From Allostella vacuolata (GTDB lineage Bacteria > Pseudomonadota > Alphaproteobacteria > ATCC43930 > Allostellaceae), in NCBI GenBank assembly GCA_006739055.1, contig AP019702.1, forward strand, positions 1,116,501-1,180,500: 64,000 nt of DNA. The letters run 5' to 3'. This document shows positions 16,000 to 24,935 of this stretch, piece after piece (position 1 is the stretch's first letter; every line of letters begins with the position of its first letter). Under the pieces are notes generated by a model. That model had not been told where the DNA came from. It did not search any database and saw only the letters and a list, made by a program, of their open reading frames with translations. A program made the position numbers and the translations under genes.

Positions 16000-18090
16000 C
16001 TACTGCGCCGGCTCGGCGACGAGGTTGTAGTGGCGGTCGACCTCGGCCCGGTCGCCGGGGCCAATGATGCAGGTCGATTCGCGCTCCTCGACCACCGCCG
16101 GTCCGGCGATGCGGGTGCCGGGCGCCAGCTGGTAGCGGTCGTAGACGGGGATCGCGGCATAGTCGCCGGTCTCGCCGAAATAGACCCGGCGGGTGCCCTT
16201 GAGCGCGGCCGCGGCATCGCCCGACGGCGGCTCACCCAGACTGTAGCCGGCGCCGAACCCCGGGGCGGGGCCCGCCGCCTCGACCTTCCAGTTGATGATC
16301 TCGATCGGCTCCTCCAGGAAGCTGACGAGGTAGGTCTCGGCATAGGCGGCGGCGAAGAGGCGCGGCAGGTCGGCGAACAGGGCCTCGGTCGCACGCGCGT
16401 CGGGCAGCGTCACCTCGATATCGTGGCCCTGGCCCTGGTAGCGCATGTCGAGCCGGAGGGTGACGCGGATGTCGTCCTCGGCCACCCCGGCCCGGCGCAG
16501 GTAGCCCGACGCCTCGTCGACCAGCCGGCCGAACTGCTCGGCGAAGGCCGCGCCGTCCAGGTCGGCGACATGGACGCGGCGCGAGCGCGCGACCTCGAAC
16601 GACAGCGGGCTCGCCAGCAGGCCGAGCGCCGACATGACGCCGGCGCCGACCGGGAAGATGACGCGCGGGATCTTCAGCTTGCGGGCGATCGCCATGGCGT
16701 GGACCGGGCCGGAGCCGCCGAAGGCGACCATGCTGGCGCTGCGATAGTCGAAGCCGCGCTCGGAGGCATGGATGCGGAAGGCGCGGGCCACGTCCTCGTT
16801 GATGATCTCGTGGATGCCCCAGGCGGCCCGCGCCAGCGTCAGCGACAGGGGCTTGGCGACGGCGGCGCGGATCGCCTTCTCCGCCGCCTTGCGGTCGAGA
16901 CGCATGGCCCCGCCCAGGAAGAAGCCGGCGTCGAGATAGCCCAGCACCAGGTTGGCGTCGGTCAGGGTGGCGCCCTCGCCGCCGCGGCCGTAGCAGGCGG
17001 GGCCGGGGTCGGCGCTGGCGCTCTTCGGGCCGACCCGCAGCAGGCCGCGGTCGTCGATCGCGGCCAGGCTGCCGCCGCCGGCGCCGATCTCGATCATGTC
17101 GATGACCGGGATGCGCACCGGCAGGCCGCTGCCGCGCTTGAAGTCGTGAACCCGTGCCACCTCCATCATGTATTTCTTGAGCGGCTGGCCGTGGCGGATG
17201 AGGGCGCCCTTGGCGGTGGTGCCGCCCATGTCGAAGGCCAGCACGTCGTCGATCGCCAGGTTGCGGCCGTGGTGGGCCGACATCAGCGCGCCCGCGGCCG
17301 GCCCCGATTCCAGCGCCCGCACCGGGTAGCGCCGGGCGGTCTCGGTCGTCACCGTGCCGCCGCTCGAGGTCATGATGTAGACGCGGCCGCCGAACCCCTG
17401 CTCGGCCAGCCCGTCCTCCAGCCGCCGCAGGTAGCGGTCGAACATCGGCTGGGTGAAGGCGTTGACGGTGGTCGTCGTCCAGCGCTCGAACTCGCGCATG
17501 TTGGGGAAGACGTCGGCCGAGGTGGAGACGTAGAGGTCGGGGAACTGGCGGGCGACCAGCTTGCGGATCGCGTCCTCGTGGGCGGGGTTGAGGTAGGAGT
17601 GCAGCAGGCACACCGCCAGCGCCTCGATCCCTTCCTCGGCCTTGAGGCGGGCGACGGCGTCCAGCACCGACTGGCGGTCGAGCTTGCGCTCGACCTTGCC
17701 GTCGGCGCGGATGCGCTCGTCGACCTCGGCCCGCAGGCGCCTGGGCACGATCGGCGGCGGGAACTTGAGCCTGAGGTCGTAGAGGTCGTAGCGGCTCTCG
17801 TAGCCCATATCGAGGATGTCGCGGAAGCCGGCGGTGACCAGCATGCCGGTGACCGCGCCGCGCCGCTCGATCACCGCGTTGGTGACCAGCGTCGTGCCAT
17901 GGACGATGTCACCGACCTGGGCGATGGCGACCCCGTTGTCGGCCAGCAGCCGCGCCACCCCGTCGAGCACGGCGGCCGAGGGGTCGCGCGGCGTGGTCAG
18001 CTGCTTGTGGATCGCCATCCGCCCGCCATCGGCGTCGAACAGGGCGAAGTCGGTGAAGGTGCCCCCGATATCGACACCGATGCGATGCAT
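16000..18090 (-). CDS. hyuA: Hydantoinase/5-oxoprolinase subunit A (HyuA family)
   Basis: At 696 residues this is full length for HyuA. The N-terminal ATPase-like motif is RIGVDIGGTFTDFALFD. The core includes NAFTQPMFDRYLRRLE, MTSSGGTVTTETARRYPVRALESGPAAGA, AFDMGGTTAKGALI and FGGSGPVHAMAIARKLKIPR. It couples ATP hydrolysis to ring opening or carboxylation together with HyuB. It precedes hyuB by 10 bases and follows the LysR gene by 87 bases in the same direction. The surrounding block (dioxygenase, binding protein, amidohydrolase, acyl-CoA synthetase) suggests a dedicated catabolic route. Confidence 0.92.
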   Translation of the reverse strand: MHRIGVDIGGTFTDFALFDADGGRMAIHKQLTTPRDPSAAVLDGVARLLADNGVAIAQVGDIVHGTTLVTNAVIERRGAVTGMLVTAGFRDILDMGYESRYDLYDLRLKFPPPIVPRRLRAEVDERIRADGKVERKLDRQSVLDAVARLKAEEGIEALAVCLLHSYLNPAHEDAIRKLVARQFPDLYVSTSADVFPNMREFERWTTTTVNAFTQPMFDRYLRRLEDGLAEQGFGGRVYIMTSSGGTVTTETARRYPVRALESGPAAGALMSAHHGRNLAIDDVLAFDMGGTTAKGALIRHGQPLKKYMMEVARVHDFKRGSGLPVRIPVIDMIEIGAGGGSLAAIDDRGLLRVGPKSASADPGPACYGRGGEGATLTDANLVLGYLDAGFFLGGAMRLDRKAAEKAIRAAVAKPLSLTLARAAWGIHEIINEDVARAFRIHASERGFDYRSASMVAFGGSGPVHAMAIARKLKIPRVIFPVGAGVMSALGLLASPLSFEVARSRRVHVADLDGAAFAEQFGRLVDEASGYLRRAGVAEDDIRVTLRLDMRYQGQGHDIEVTLPDARATEALFADLPRLFAAAYAETYLVSFLEEPIEIINWKVEAAGPAPGFGAGYSLGEPPSGDAAAALKGTRRVYFGETGDYAAIPVYDRYQLAPGTRIAGPAVVEERESTCIIGPGDRAEVDRHYNLVAEPAQ

Positions 18091-18177
18091 GAGACCCCGG
18101 CCCCCGAACGTCTGTTGCGATGCGGCAGCCTAGCGCGCAACGCGCGCCGCCGACAACGGCGTGCCGGTGCGGAAAGG

Positions 18178-19101
18178 CTATGCAGGATCGGGCGGGAAGA
18201 TGCCGGGATGGCTCTCGGCCAGTTCGCCCGCGACGGTCGCGAGCAGGTGCGCGAAGGCCTCGGCAGCCGGCGTCAGCGGACGCAGACGCGAGCAGAGCGC
18301 GTTCAGCGGGAAGCGGATCTCGGGCTCGAGCGGGATGACGACCAGGTCGGCCATGTATTCCTGGAATGGGAAGGGGGAATCGACCAGGGCGATGCCGACG
18401 CCATAGCGCACCAGGGAGGCGGCCAGGAAGGTCTGGTTGCTGTCGACGACGCTCTCCAGCACCAGGCCGGCATTCCGGAATGCCTCGCGGATGCGGTTGC
18501 CGGTGGGCGCGTTGGGATAGAAGGTGATGATGCGCTCGCCGGCCAGTTCGGCGACCCTGACCGACGGGCGGGTCGCCAGGCGATGGTCCGGCGGCAGAAC
18601 GCAGACGACCCGGCCGACGCAAAGCCGGGCCGCGATCGTCAGCGTGTCGTCCTGCACCGCCTGGACCAACGCCAGGTCGACCCGGTTGGCCCGCACCAGC
18701 TCGATGATCTCCGGCGTCGGCAGGACCTGCGCATCGAAGCGCACGCCGGGACGGTCGGCGGCGAAGCGGCGGATCGCCGTCGGCAGCAGCAGCGTGCCCA
18801 GCACCGGGGCGGCGGCGATGCGCACCTCGCCCGCGCGGCCCTCGCGCAGCTCGGCCGCGCGCCGTTCGAACGTCGCCATGTCGCCGAAGATCCGCTCGAT
18901 CTCCGGAAACAGCTCCTGGGCCTCGCGGGTGACGTGCAGCCGGCCGCCGGCGCGGCTGAACAGGGTCATGTCCAGGTCGTGCTCGATGGCCCCCAGGATC
19001 TTGCTGGCGGCCGGCTGCGAGATGCCGAGGCGCCGCGCGGTCTCGCTGACCGAGCCGGTGCGGATCATGGTGCGCAGAACTTCAAGCTGGCGGACATTCA
19101 T
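18178..19101 (-). CDS. LysR-family transcriptional regulator
   Basis: The 307-residue protein starts with the LysR helix-turn-helix (QLEVLRTMIRTGSVSETARRLGISQPAASKIL, residues 4-35) followed by a periplasmic-binding-like effector domain. ATG 19101 is chosen because the HTH normally begins a few residues from the N-terminus; an upstream in-frame start would add 30 unrelated residues. It sits between the binding-protein gene and hyuAB on the same strand and probably controls them. Effector unknown. Confidence 0.9.
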   Translation of the reverse strand: MNVRQLEVLRTMIRTGSVSETARRLGISQPAASKILGAIEHDLDMTLFSRAGGRLHVTREAQELFPEIERIFGDMATFERRAAELREGRAGEVRIAAAPVLGTLLLPTAIRRFAADRPGVRFDAQVLPTPEIIELVRANRVDLALVQAVQDDTLTIAARLCVGRVVCVLPPDHRLATRPSVRVAELAGERIITFYPNAPTGNRIREAFRNAGLVLESVVDSNQTFLAASLVRYGVGIALVDSPFPFQEYMADLVVIPLEPEIRFPLNALCSRLRPLTPAAEAFAHLLATVAGELAESHPGIFPPDPA

Positions 19102-19221
19102 GCAGCCGACAGCACCATGATTCCGTGTGCCGCGCAAAGGGTGTTCGGCGTCGGCCGGGCCGAACCGGGAAGCGGGGCCCGGCCGCGGCACCCTGCGCCG
19201 CGACCGGGCCGGCAGCGGGCC

Positions 19222-20928
19222 TCAGCTCGCCCAGTACCAGGTATGGATGTTCCAGCAGTTGGAGCGATAGTTCACGTTCGGCTGGTAGCCGATCAGGTTG
19301 ACCTTCGTCCCCTCGGTCTGGTTGGGCTGGTAGATCGGCAGGAGCGGCAGGTCGTTCCGGAACAGCGCCTGGACCTTGTAATAGTTGGACTTTCGCTTCT
19401 CGCGGTCGACCAGACCGACGCTTTCCTTGAGCAGCGCATCCACCTCGGCGTTGCTGTACTGCATGGTATTGGCGCCGGTTCCGGTCTTGACGGGGATGGC
19501 CCAGCTGCCCAGACGGTCGCTGACGTCGGGGTCCGAACCGACGCCGAAGACGGAGCCGACGACGACCGAATCCCACTCGCTCTTGCGCCAGTAGTCGCCC
19601 CACATGACCGCGGGCGGGAAGTTCTTGATGGACATGGACACGCCGATCGGCCGCCAGCTCTGCTGGATGAACTGCTGCATCTGCTCGCGCAGGTGGTTGC
19701 CGGCGGTGGTGGAGTTGGAGAATTCCAGCTTCACCCCGTTCTTCTCGCGCACGCCGCCCGCACCCGGCTTCCAGCCGGCATCGTCCAGCAGCTTCTTCGC
19801 CTGGGCGGGGTCGTACTTGTGCTTGGGCAGGTCGGGGTTGTAGGCCCAGGACTGCTGCGGCAGGTAGGTCTCCGTCGGCCGGTGGGCGCCGTAGTAGATG
19901 TCGCGGATGATGGTTTCCTTGTCGAGCGCCAGATAGAGCGCCTGGCGGACGGCCAGCTCCTGGAACTGCGGCCGCCCGTTGTTGAGCGAGAAGCTCTCCA
20001 GGAACGGCATCGGGGCGCGGAACAGCTTGACCGTCTTGACCCGGCTGACCTCCTCGAAATTGTCCGGGGTGATGCCCTGGATGCCGACCGCGTCGACCGC
20101 CCCGGTCATGAACTGCGTCTTGAGGACGATCAGGTCCGGGATGTACTTGAAGATCAGGCGCTCGACATGGGGACCGTCGCCATAGAACTTGTCGTTGGCC
20201 TCCAGCAGCAGATAGTCGCCCGGCCGCCGCTCGCCCCACTTGAAGGGCCCGGTGCCGATCGGCTTGTTGTTGAAGGGCGAATCCTTGGGGTCGCCGCCCG
20301 CGCCCAGGATGTGCTTGGGCACGATCATGGTCCAGGCGACGATCGAGAAGTAGGGGGCGAAGAACCGCTCCATCTTCCAGCTGATCTCGGTCGGGCTCGT
20401 CACCTGGATATCGCGCACCAGGTTGTGGCCGTTGCGGCTCATCGCCGGGAAGTCCGGCTTCTGGATCAGCTCGATGGTGTACTTCACGTCCTCGGCGGTG
20501 AAGGGCGTGCCGTCGTGCCAGGTGACGCCCGGCCGCAGCTTGATCTTCCAGGTCAGGCCGTCGGCGGAAAGGCCGCCATTCTCGACGCTGGGAATCTCGG
20601 CGGCGAGCTGGGGCACCAGGTTGCCCTTGGCGTCGAGCGACCAGAGCGGGCTGAACAGGTTCAGGTGGACGCCGTCATCGACCTCGATCCGCGCCCGGAG
20701 CGGGTTGAAGACGGTCGGCTCCTGGGACAGGCCGACCACGATCTGGCCCTTGCGGGTTCCCTTGGGCGGCGGGCCGCCCTGGGCGAACGCGGCGGGGGCG
20801 GCCGGCAGCGCCGCGGCCAGCCCGCCCAGTGCCGCCATGCCGAGGAAGTGCCGCCGCGGCAGGACCAGGCGGGAGAGGATGGGGTCCACCTGTCCGCCGC
20901 CGGCGGGATCGTCGTCGCGCTCGCTCAT
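19222..20928 (-). CDS. ABC transporter substrate-binding protein, oligopeptide type (SBP_bac_5), Tat signal
   Basis: The 568-residue protein belongs to the DppA/OppA cluster: LTWKIKLRPGVTWHDGTPFTAEDVKYTIEL and a long two-lobed domain ending near NCWNIHTWYWAS. The N-terminus has a twin-arginine-like signal (LPRRHFLGMAALGG) and an AFA-Q cleavage region, so it should be periplasmic. It binds peptides or other polar compounds, and catabolic gene clusters often recruit such proteins. No permease or ATPase gene is adjacent, making it an orphan that must use a transporter encoded elsewhere. ATG 20928 follows GAGG. Confidence 0.9.
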   Translation of the reverse strand: MSERDDDPAGGGQVDPILSRLVLPRRHFLGMAALGGLAAALPAAPAAFAQGGPPPKGTRKGQIVVGLSQEPTVFNPLRARIEVDDGVHLNLFSPLWSLDAKGNLVPQLAAEIPSVENGGLSADGLTWKIKLRPGVTWHDGTPFTAEDVKYTIELIQKPDFPAMSRNGHNLVRDIQVTSPTEISWKMERFFAPYFSIVAWTMIVPKHILGAGGDPKDSPFNNKPIGTGPFKWGERRPGDYLLLEANDKFYGDGPHVERLIFKYIPDLIVLKTQFMTGAVDAVGIQGITPDNFEEVSRVKTVKLFRAPMPFLESFSLNNGRPQFQELAVRQALYLALDKETIIRDIYYGAHRPTETYLPQQSWAYNPDLPKHKYDPAQAKKLLDDAGWKPGAGGVREKNGVKLEFSNSTTAGNHLREQMQQFIQQSWRPIGVSMSIKNFPPAVMWGDYWRKSEWDSVVVGSVFGVGSDPDVSDRLGSWAIPVKTGTGANTMQYSNAEVDALLKESVGLVDREKRKSNYYKVQALFRNDLPLLPIYQPNQTEGTKVNLIGYQPNVNYRSNCWNIHTWYWAS

Positions 20929-21005
20929 CGGTTGCCTCGTCTGTTCGGGGTTTGTCGTTCGCGCCCACCTTCCGGCAGGTCGTTCTTGGTCGATTTCGTC
21001 CGCCG

Positions 21006-22163
21006 TCAGCCCGCCTGGGCCGGTTCCGGCTGCCAGTCGGCGGCGCTGCGGTAGCGTTGCGAGGGCGCCTGCCTGGCCATCACCGTCTGCGCCTGGCGGC
21101 GCTCTTCCTGCTGGGCGGCCAGCGTCGACAGGTACTGGGTCGGCATGTCCATGAAGGGCGTGCGGCGCTTGGCCCAGTGCTGGCAGTCGGCCAGGTTCAT
21201 GAAGATCTGGTTGTCCGGCCGGCGCGGCCATTCCGGCACATGCAGCCACAGGCGCAGCATGTGGCGCCGCCGGGCGATGTCGTCATGGTCCTCGTAGTCG
21301 GTGCGGCCATGCATGATCGCCCGGTTGTTGAGGAACTGAATGTCCCCCTCCTCGAAATTCATGTCCAGGTAGTATTCCTCGGTCTTGGCGACGCGCTGCA
21401 GCTCGTCGTAGGCCGCGATCTCCTCCGGGGTCAGGGTGACGCCGCCGTAATGCACCGCGTAGCGCAGGCAGCCGGTGTCGATGACGCAGCTGATGCGCCC
21501 GTCGCTCTCGGCGAAGACCGGGATGCGCTCCTCGCTCTGCGGCGGGAACAGCGAGTACCTGGCGTCGAGCTCGTGGTTGCGGTGGTAGTAGCCGCGGGTC
21601 AGCACGTCGAGCAGGTCCGGGCGCTCATCCACGAAGTAGTTGTAGAGGCCGGCCACGCTGACGATGCGGCTCGCCCCGCCCGACTTGGCCGCGCGCAGGC
21701 ACATCAGCGAGACGATGTCGCAGGCCGAGCCGTCGATGTGGAAATGCTGGCCGCCGCCGGCATTGTAGCCGCGCACCTTCTCGACCACGTCGCTGATGTC
21801 GATGACGCTGCCGAGCAGCTGGCCCTGCCAGGACTGGGCGATCGGCTGGCCCAGATGGGCGCCCAGCCCGATATAGACCCGCGCCATCTCGTCGGCGGAG
21901 TAGCGATGGCGGGGAAATCCGCGCATCAGCACCACGCCGCGCCCGTCCAGCAGCTCGTCGCGGAGCGCCGCCATCTTCGCCGCCATGGTCGGCAGGGCGA
22001 AGGTCTCCTGGGTGATCTCGGGGATGTCGAGCGCCCCGCAGGCCTTCAGGGCACCGTCGATCTCCGCCACCTCGTCGTCGGTGAAGCGGTGCATCATCTC
22101 GGTCCGGTAGTCGATCTCGGACCCTTTCCACGCCGCGCGCGTCTCGATCTTCTCGTATGCCAC
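21006..22163 (-). CDS. TauD/TfdA-like Fe(II)/2-oxoglutarate-dependent dioxygenase
   Basis: The 385-residue protein has the TauD-fold facial triad: HID in GGGQHFHIDGSACD and a distal His in NNRAIMHGRTDYED, followed by Arg-rich RRRHMLRLWLHVPEWPR for 2-oxoglutarate binding. Enzymes of this type hydroxylate small organic substrates. A GTG start at 22163 is chosen because AAGGAG precedes it by eight bases; the in-frame extension upstream has no such site. It is the first gene of the leftward catabolic cluster and is divergent from the amidohydrolase gene across 276 bp. Confidence 0.82.
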   Translation of the reverse strand: MAYEKIETRAAWKGSEIDYRTEMMHRFTDDEVAEIDGALKACGALDIPEITQETFALPTMAAKMAALRDELLDGRGVVLMRGFPRHRYSADEMARVYIGLGAHLGQPIAQSWQGQLLGSVIDISDVVEKVRGYNAGGGQHFHIDGSACDIVSLMCLRAAKSGGASRIVSVAGLYNYFVDERPDLLDVLTRGYYHRNHELDARYSLFPPQSEERIPVFAESDGRISCVIDTGCLRYAVHYGGVTLTPEEIAAYDELQRVAKTEEYYLDMNFEEGDIQFLNNRAIMHGRTDYEDHDDIARRRHMLRLWLHVPEWPRRPDNQIFMNLADCQHWAKRRTPFMDMPTQYLSTLAAQQEERRQAQTVMARQAPSQRYRSAADWQPEPAQAG

Positions 22164-22439
22164 GCCGTTGCTCCTTCGGTCGGTTCCGGCACCGCCCGGT
22201 GCCTGGGCCGGTGCGGAGGGCTTTTTGCGAATGTCGTGCCAGGGAAAAATCATCCCCGATCGGCCGATCAAAGGCAATGACCCCACGGGCGGCGGGGACA
22301 GGCGGCGGAGGTGGGCTCATTCCGCCCGGTAAAGACGACATGCGCAATCGGCATTTCCGCGGCCCGGCCGCGGCGCCTATCGTCGGCCGTCCGCCCGCGC
22401 CGGCGGGCCGCCCCGCCCCAACCTCCCCCCGAGTCGCCG
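22164..22439. promoter_or_regulatory. Divergent intergenic region with a 12-bp palindrome
   Basis: This 276-bp spacer separates the leftward dioxygenase gene from the rightward amidohydrolase gene. It contains an A/T-rich patch (22231-22250) next to the perfect palindrome GATCGGCCGATC (22258-22269), a plausible regulator site shared by both directions. No convincing sigma-70 hexamer pair could be assigned. Confidence 0.35.
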
Positions 22440-23300
22440 ATGGTCATTGACTTCTCCAGCCGCCCGCCCCTGCCGGATTTCGGTGTCCGGGCCAGCCACC
22501 TGTCCAACTATCGCCGGGTCTACCGGTCGAGCGAGGCGGCGGCGGCCGAGCAGGAGGCGTCGGGCGACGACAAGATGGCGGCCTACCTGGCGGCCTACGA
22601 CGCGGTCGGCGCCCGGCACGTCGTGGTCCGCGCCAAGGACACCGAGACCACCTTCGGCCACAAGACGAGCAACGAGTTCGTCGCCGGCTTCTGCCGCGAC
22701 TACGGCCCGCGCTTCCTCGGCTTCGCCGGCGTCGACCCGCACAAGGGCATGGCCGCCATCCGCGAGCTGGAGTTCGCGGTGAAGGAGCTGGGGCTGCGCG
22801 GGCTCAACCTGCAGTGCTTCGAGCACAAGATCGCGATCAACGACAAGAAGCTCTACCCGCTCTATGCCAAGTGCATCGAGCTCGACATCCCGGTGACGGT
22901 GCATTCCAGCATCAACTTCTCGACCGAATGCCTGATGGAGCATGGCCGGCCGATCCTGCTCGACGAGGTGATGGTGCATTTCCCGGAGCTGCGGGTGGTG
23001 GCCGCCCCGCCGGGCTGGCCCTGGGTCCAGGAGCTGATCGGCGTCGCCTGGCGGCACCGGAACGTCTTCATCGGCGTCTCGGCGGTGCGGCCGAAGTACC
23101 TGGAGGCCGAGGATTCCGGCTACGAGCCGCTGGTCAGGTACGGCAACTCGATCCTCCAGGACCAGATCGTGTTCGGCACTTCGCACCCGCTGCAGCCGAT
23201 CGGGCGCGCCTTCGACGAGGTCCGCGCCCTGCCGCTGAAGCCGGACGTGGTCGAGAAATGGGTGCACGGCAACGCCGCGCGCCTGCTCGGGCTCGACTGA
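22440..23300 (+). CDS. Amidohydrolase_2-family protein with altered metal ligands
   Basis: The 286-residue protein aligns with TIM-barrel amidohydrolases (PF04909) through VDPHKGMAAIRELEFAVKELG, VTVHSS, PPGWPWVQELIGVAWRHRNVFI and the C-terminal VEKWVHGNAARLLGLD. Three canonical ligand motifs differ: the N-terminal HxH is IDFSSRPP, the usual HGGWPW is PPGWPW, and the usual GTD/GSD is FGTSHP. It may bind no metal or work differently. The ribosome site is weak. Its TGA overlaps the ATG of the acyl-CoA synthetase gene, so the two are coupled. Confidence 0.8.
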   Translation: MVIDFSSRPPLPDFGVRASHLSNYRRVYRSSEAAAAEQEASGDDKMAAYLAAYDAVGARHVVVRAKDTETTFGHKTSNEFVAGFCRDYGPRFLGFAGVDPHKGMAAIRELEFAVKELGLRGLNLQCFEHKIAINDKKLYPLYAKCIELDIPVTVHSSINFSTECLMEHGRPILLDEVMVHFPELRVVAAPPGWPWVQELIGVAWRHRNVFIGVSAVRPKYLEAEDSGYEPLVRYGNSILQDQIVFGTSHPLQPIGRAFDEVRALPLKPDVVEKWVHGNAARLLGLD

Positions 23301-24925
23301 TGCACCCGGTCGTCGCCCGTGTCCAGGAACGCCTGCGCCGCATCGAGCAGGAGCCGTTCCACGCCACCATCGGGGACCTGGTCGCGGCCGCCGCCCGGCG
23401 CGACCCGGACCGGCTGGCGATCGTCTTCTTCGAGCGCGGCCAGCAGCTGACCTATGCCGGCCTCGACCGTGCGGCCGGCCGGGCGGCGAACGCGCTGCGG
23501 GCGCTAGGCGTCCGCCGCGGCAGCCGGGTCGCCGTCATGCTGCCGAACCGGATCGAGTACCCGGTCGCCTGGCTGGCGCTGGCGCGGCTCGGTGCCACCA
23601 TGATCCCGGTCAACAACGGCTACACCCCGCGCGAGATCGCCTACGCCCTGACCGATGCGGAGGCGGGGTTCGCCATCGTCGACGGCACCTGCCTGCCGAC
23701 GTTCCTGGCAGCACCCGAGCGGCCGGCCGGCCTGAGCGACGACCGGATCGTCGCGGTCGGCCCCTCGCCGGTGGCCGGCACCCGCGACTGGGGTGCCCTG
23801 ATGGCCGCCGCGCGCGACGGTTTCACCCCGGACGAGCCGGTCTGCGGCGACGACCCGGTCAGCATCCAGTACACGTCGGGCACGACCGGCCTGCCCAAGG
23901 GCTGCCTGCTGCCGCAGAGCTACTGGCTGGTCCTGTGCCGGTCGGCCAGCGCGCGCACCGTCTCGCCGGTGCGCCGGCTGCTGGTCCAGAACCTCTTCTT
24001 CTACATGAACGCCCAGTTCCTCTTGCTGACGGCGCTCAACATCGGTGCCACGCTCTACATGGCCGAGCGGCCGAGTGCCACCCGCTTCATCGGCTGGATC
24101 AAGGAGCTGGGCGCCAACTGGTGCGTCTTCCCGGAGGTGGTGCTGAAGCAGCCGGGCGCCTTCGACGACAACCGCACCCAGCTGATGGAGGTGGCCATGG
24201 CCGCCTTCAGCCGCGACGGCCACCGGGAACTGGAGCGCCGCTTCGCGGTCCGCGGGCGCGAGATCTTCGGCATGACCGAGGTCGGCCCCGGCACCTTCAT
24301 GCCGTTCGAGGTGGAGGACATGGTGGGATCCGGCTCGATCGGTGCCCCGTCGCTGTTCCGCCGGGCCCGCATCTGCGACCCCGAGGGGCGCGAGGTGGCG
24401 ACCGGCGACAGCGGCGAGCTGCAGATCGCCGGCCCGTCGATGCTGCGGCTCTACGTCAACAAGCCCGAGGCGACGGCCGCCTCCTTCGACGGCGAATGGT
24501 TCCGCACCGGCGACCTGGCCCGCCGGGACGAGCGCGGCTTCTACTATATCGTCGGGCGCATCAAGGACATGATCCGGCGCGCGGGCGAGAACATCGCGGC
24601 GGTCGAGATCGAGAGCGTCGTGCGCCAGCTGCCGGGGGTGGTGGACGCCGCCGTGACTTCCGTGCCGGACGACACCCGCGGCGAAGAGGTCCGCATCACC
24701 ATCGAGCGGGCGCCGGAGGGCGCCGACGACCGGGCCCTGCTGCGCACGGTGATCGCCCATTGCGAGGCGAACCTCGCCCGCTTCAAGATCCCGCGCTACT
24801 ACGCCTTCGCCGACACCCTGCCGCGCACCGCCTCCAACAAGCTGGCCAAGCACCGGATCGTGCCGGCCGGCGGCGATGCCCGCGCCGGCACCTTCGACCG
24901 CGTCGACGGCATCTGGCGACCTTAG
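23300..24925 (+). CDS. AMP-binding acyl-CoA synthetase/ligase
   Basis: The 541-residue ANL-family enzyme has the phosphate loop YTSGTTGLPKG, the adenine motif FGMTEVGPG, the hinge TGDLARRDERGFYYIVGRIKDMI and the catalytic Lys region in TASNKLAKHRIVPAG. It activates a carboxylate to acyl-AMP and then acyl-CoA. It resembles crotonobetaine/carnitine-CoA ligases (CaiC) in overall look. The ATG at 23300 shares its A with the TGA of the amidohydrolase gene, implying coupled translation and a joint pathway. It is convergent with the next gene. Confidence 0.9.
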   Translation: MHPVVARVQERLRRIEQEPFHATIGDLVAAAARRDPDRLAIVFFERGQQLTYAGLDRAAGRAANALRALGVRRGSRVAVMLPNRIEYPVAWLALARLGATMIPVNNGYTPREIAYALTDAEAGFAIVDGTCLPTFLAAPERPAGLSDDRIVAVGPSPVAGTRDWGALMAAARDGFTPDEPVCGDDPVSIQYTSGTTGLPKGCLLPQSYWLVLCRSASARTVSPVRRLLVQNLFFYMNAQFLLLTALNIGATLYMAERPSATRFIGWIKELGANWCVFPEVVLKQPGAFDDNRTQLMEVAMAAFSRDGHRELERRFAVRGREIFGMTEVGPGTFMPFEVEDMVGSGSIGAPSLFRRARICDPEGREVATGDSGELQIAGPSMLRLYVNKPEATAASFDGEWFRTGDLARRDERGFYYIVGRIKDMIRRAGENIAAVEIESVVRQLPGVVDAAVTSVPDDTRGEEVRITIERAPEGADDRALLRTVIAHCEANLARFKIPRYYAFADTLPRTASNKLAKHRIVPAGGDARAGTFDRVDGIWRP

Positions 24926-24935
24926 ACGGCGCCGG

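Noticed and set aside
15871-21054. A 1,727-codon open frame on the plus strand opposite hyuBA, LysR and the binding protein
   Set aside because: It mirrors several well-supported minus-strand genes, is made of low-complexity Asp/Gly/Arg/Val-rich sequence and has no domain. High G+C content removes stops from antisense frames.
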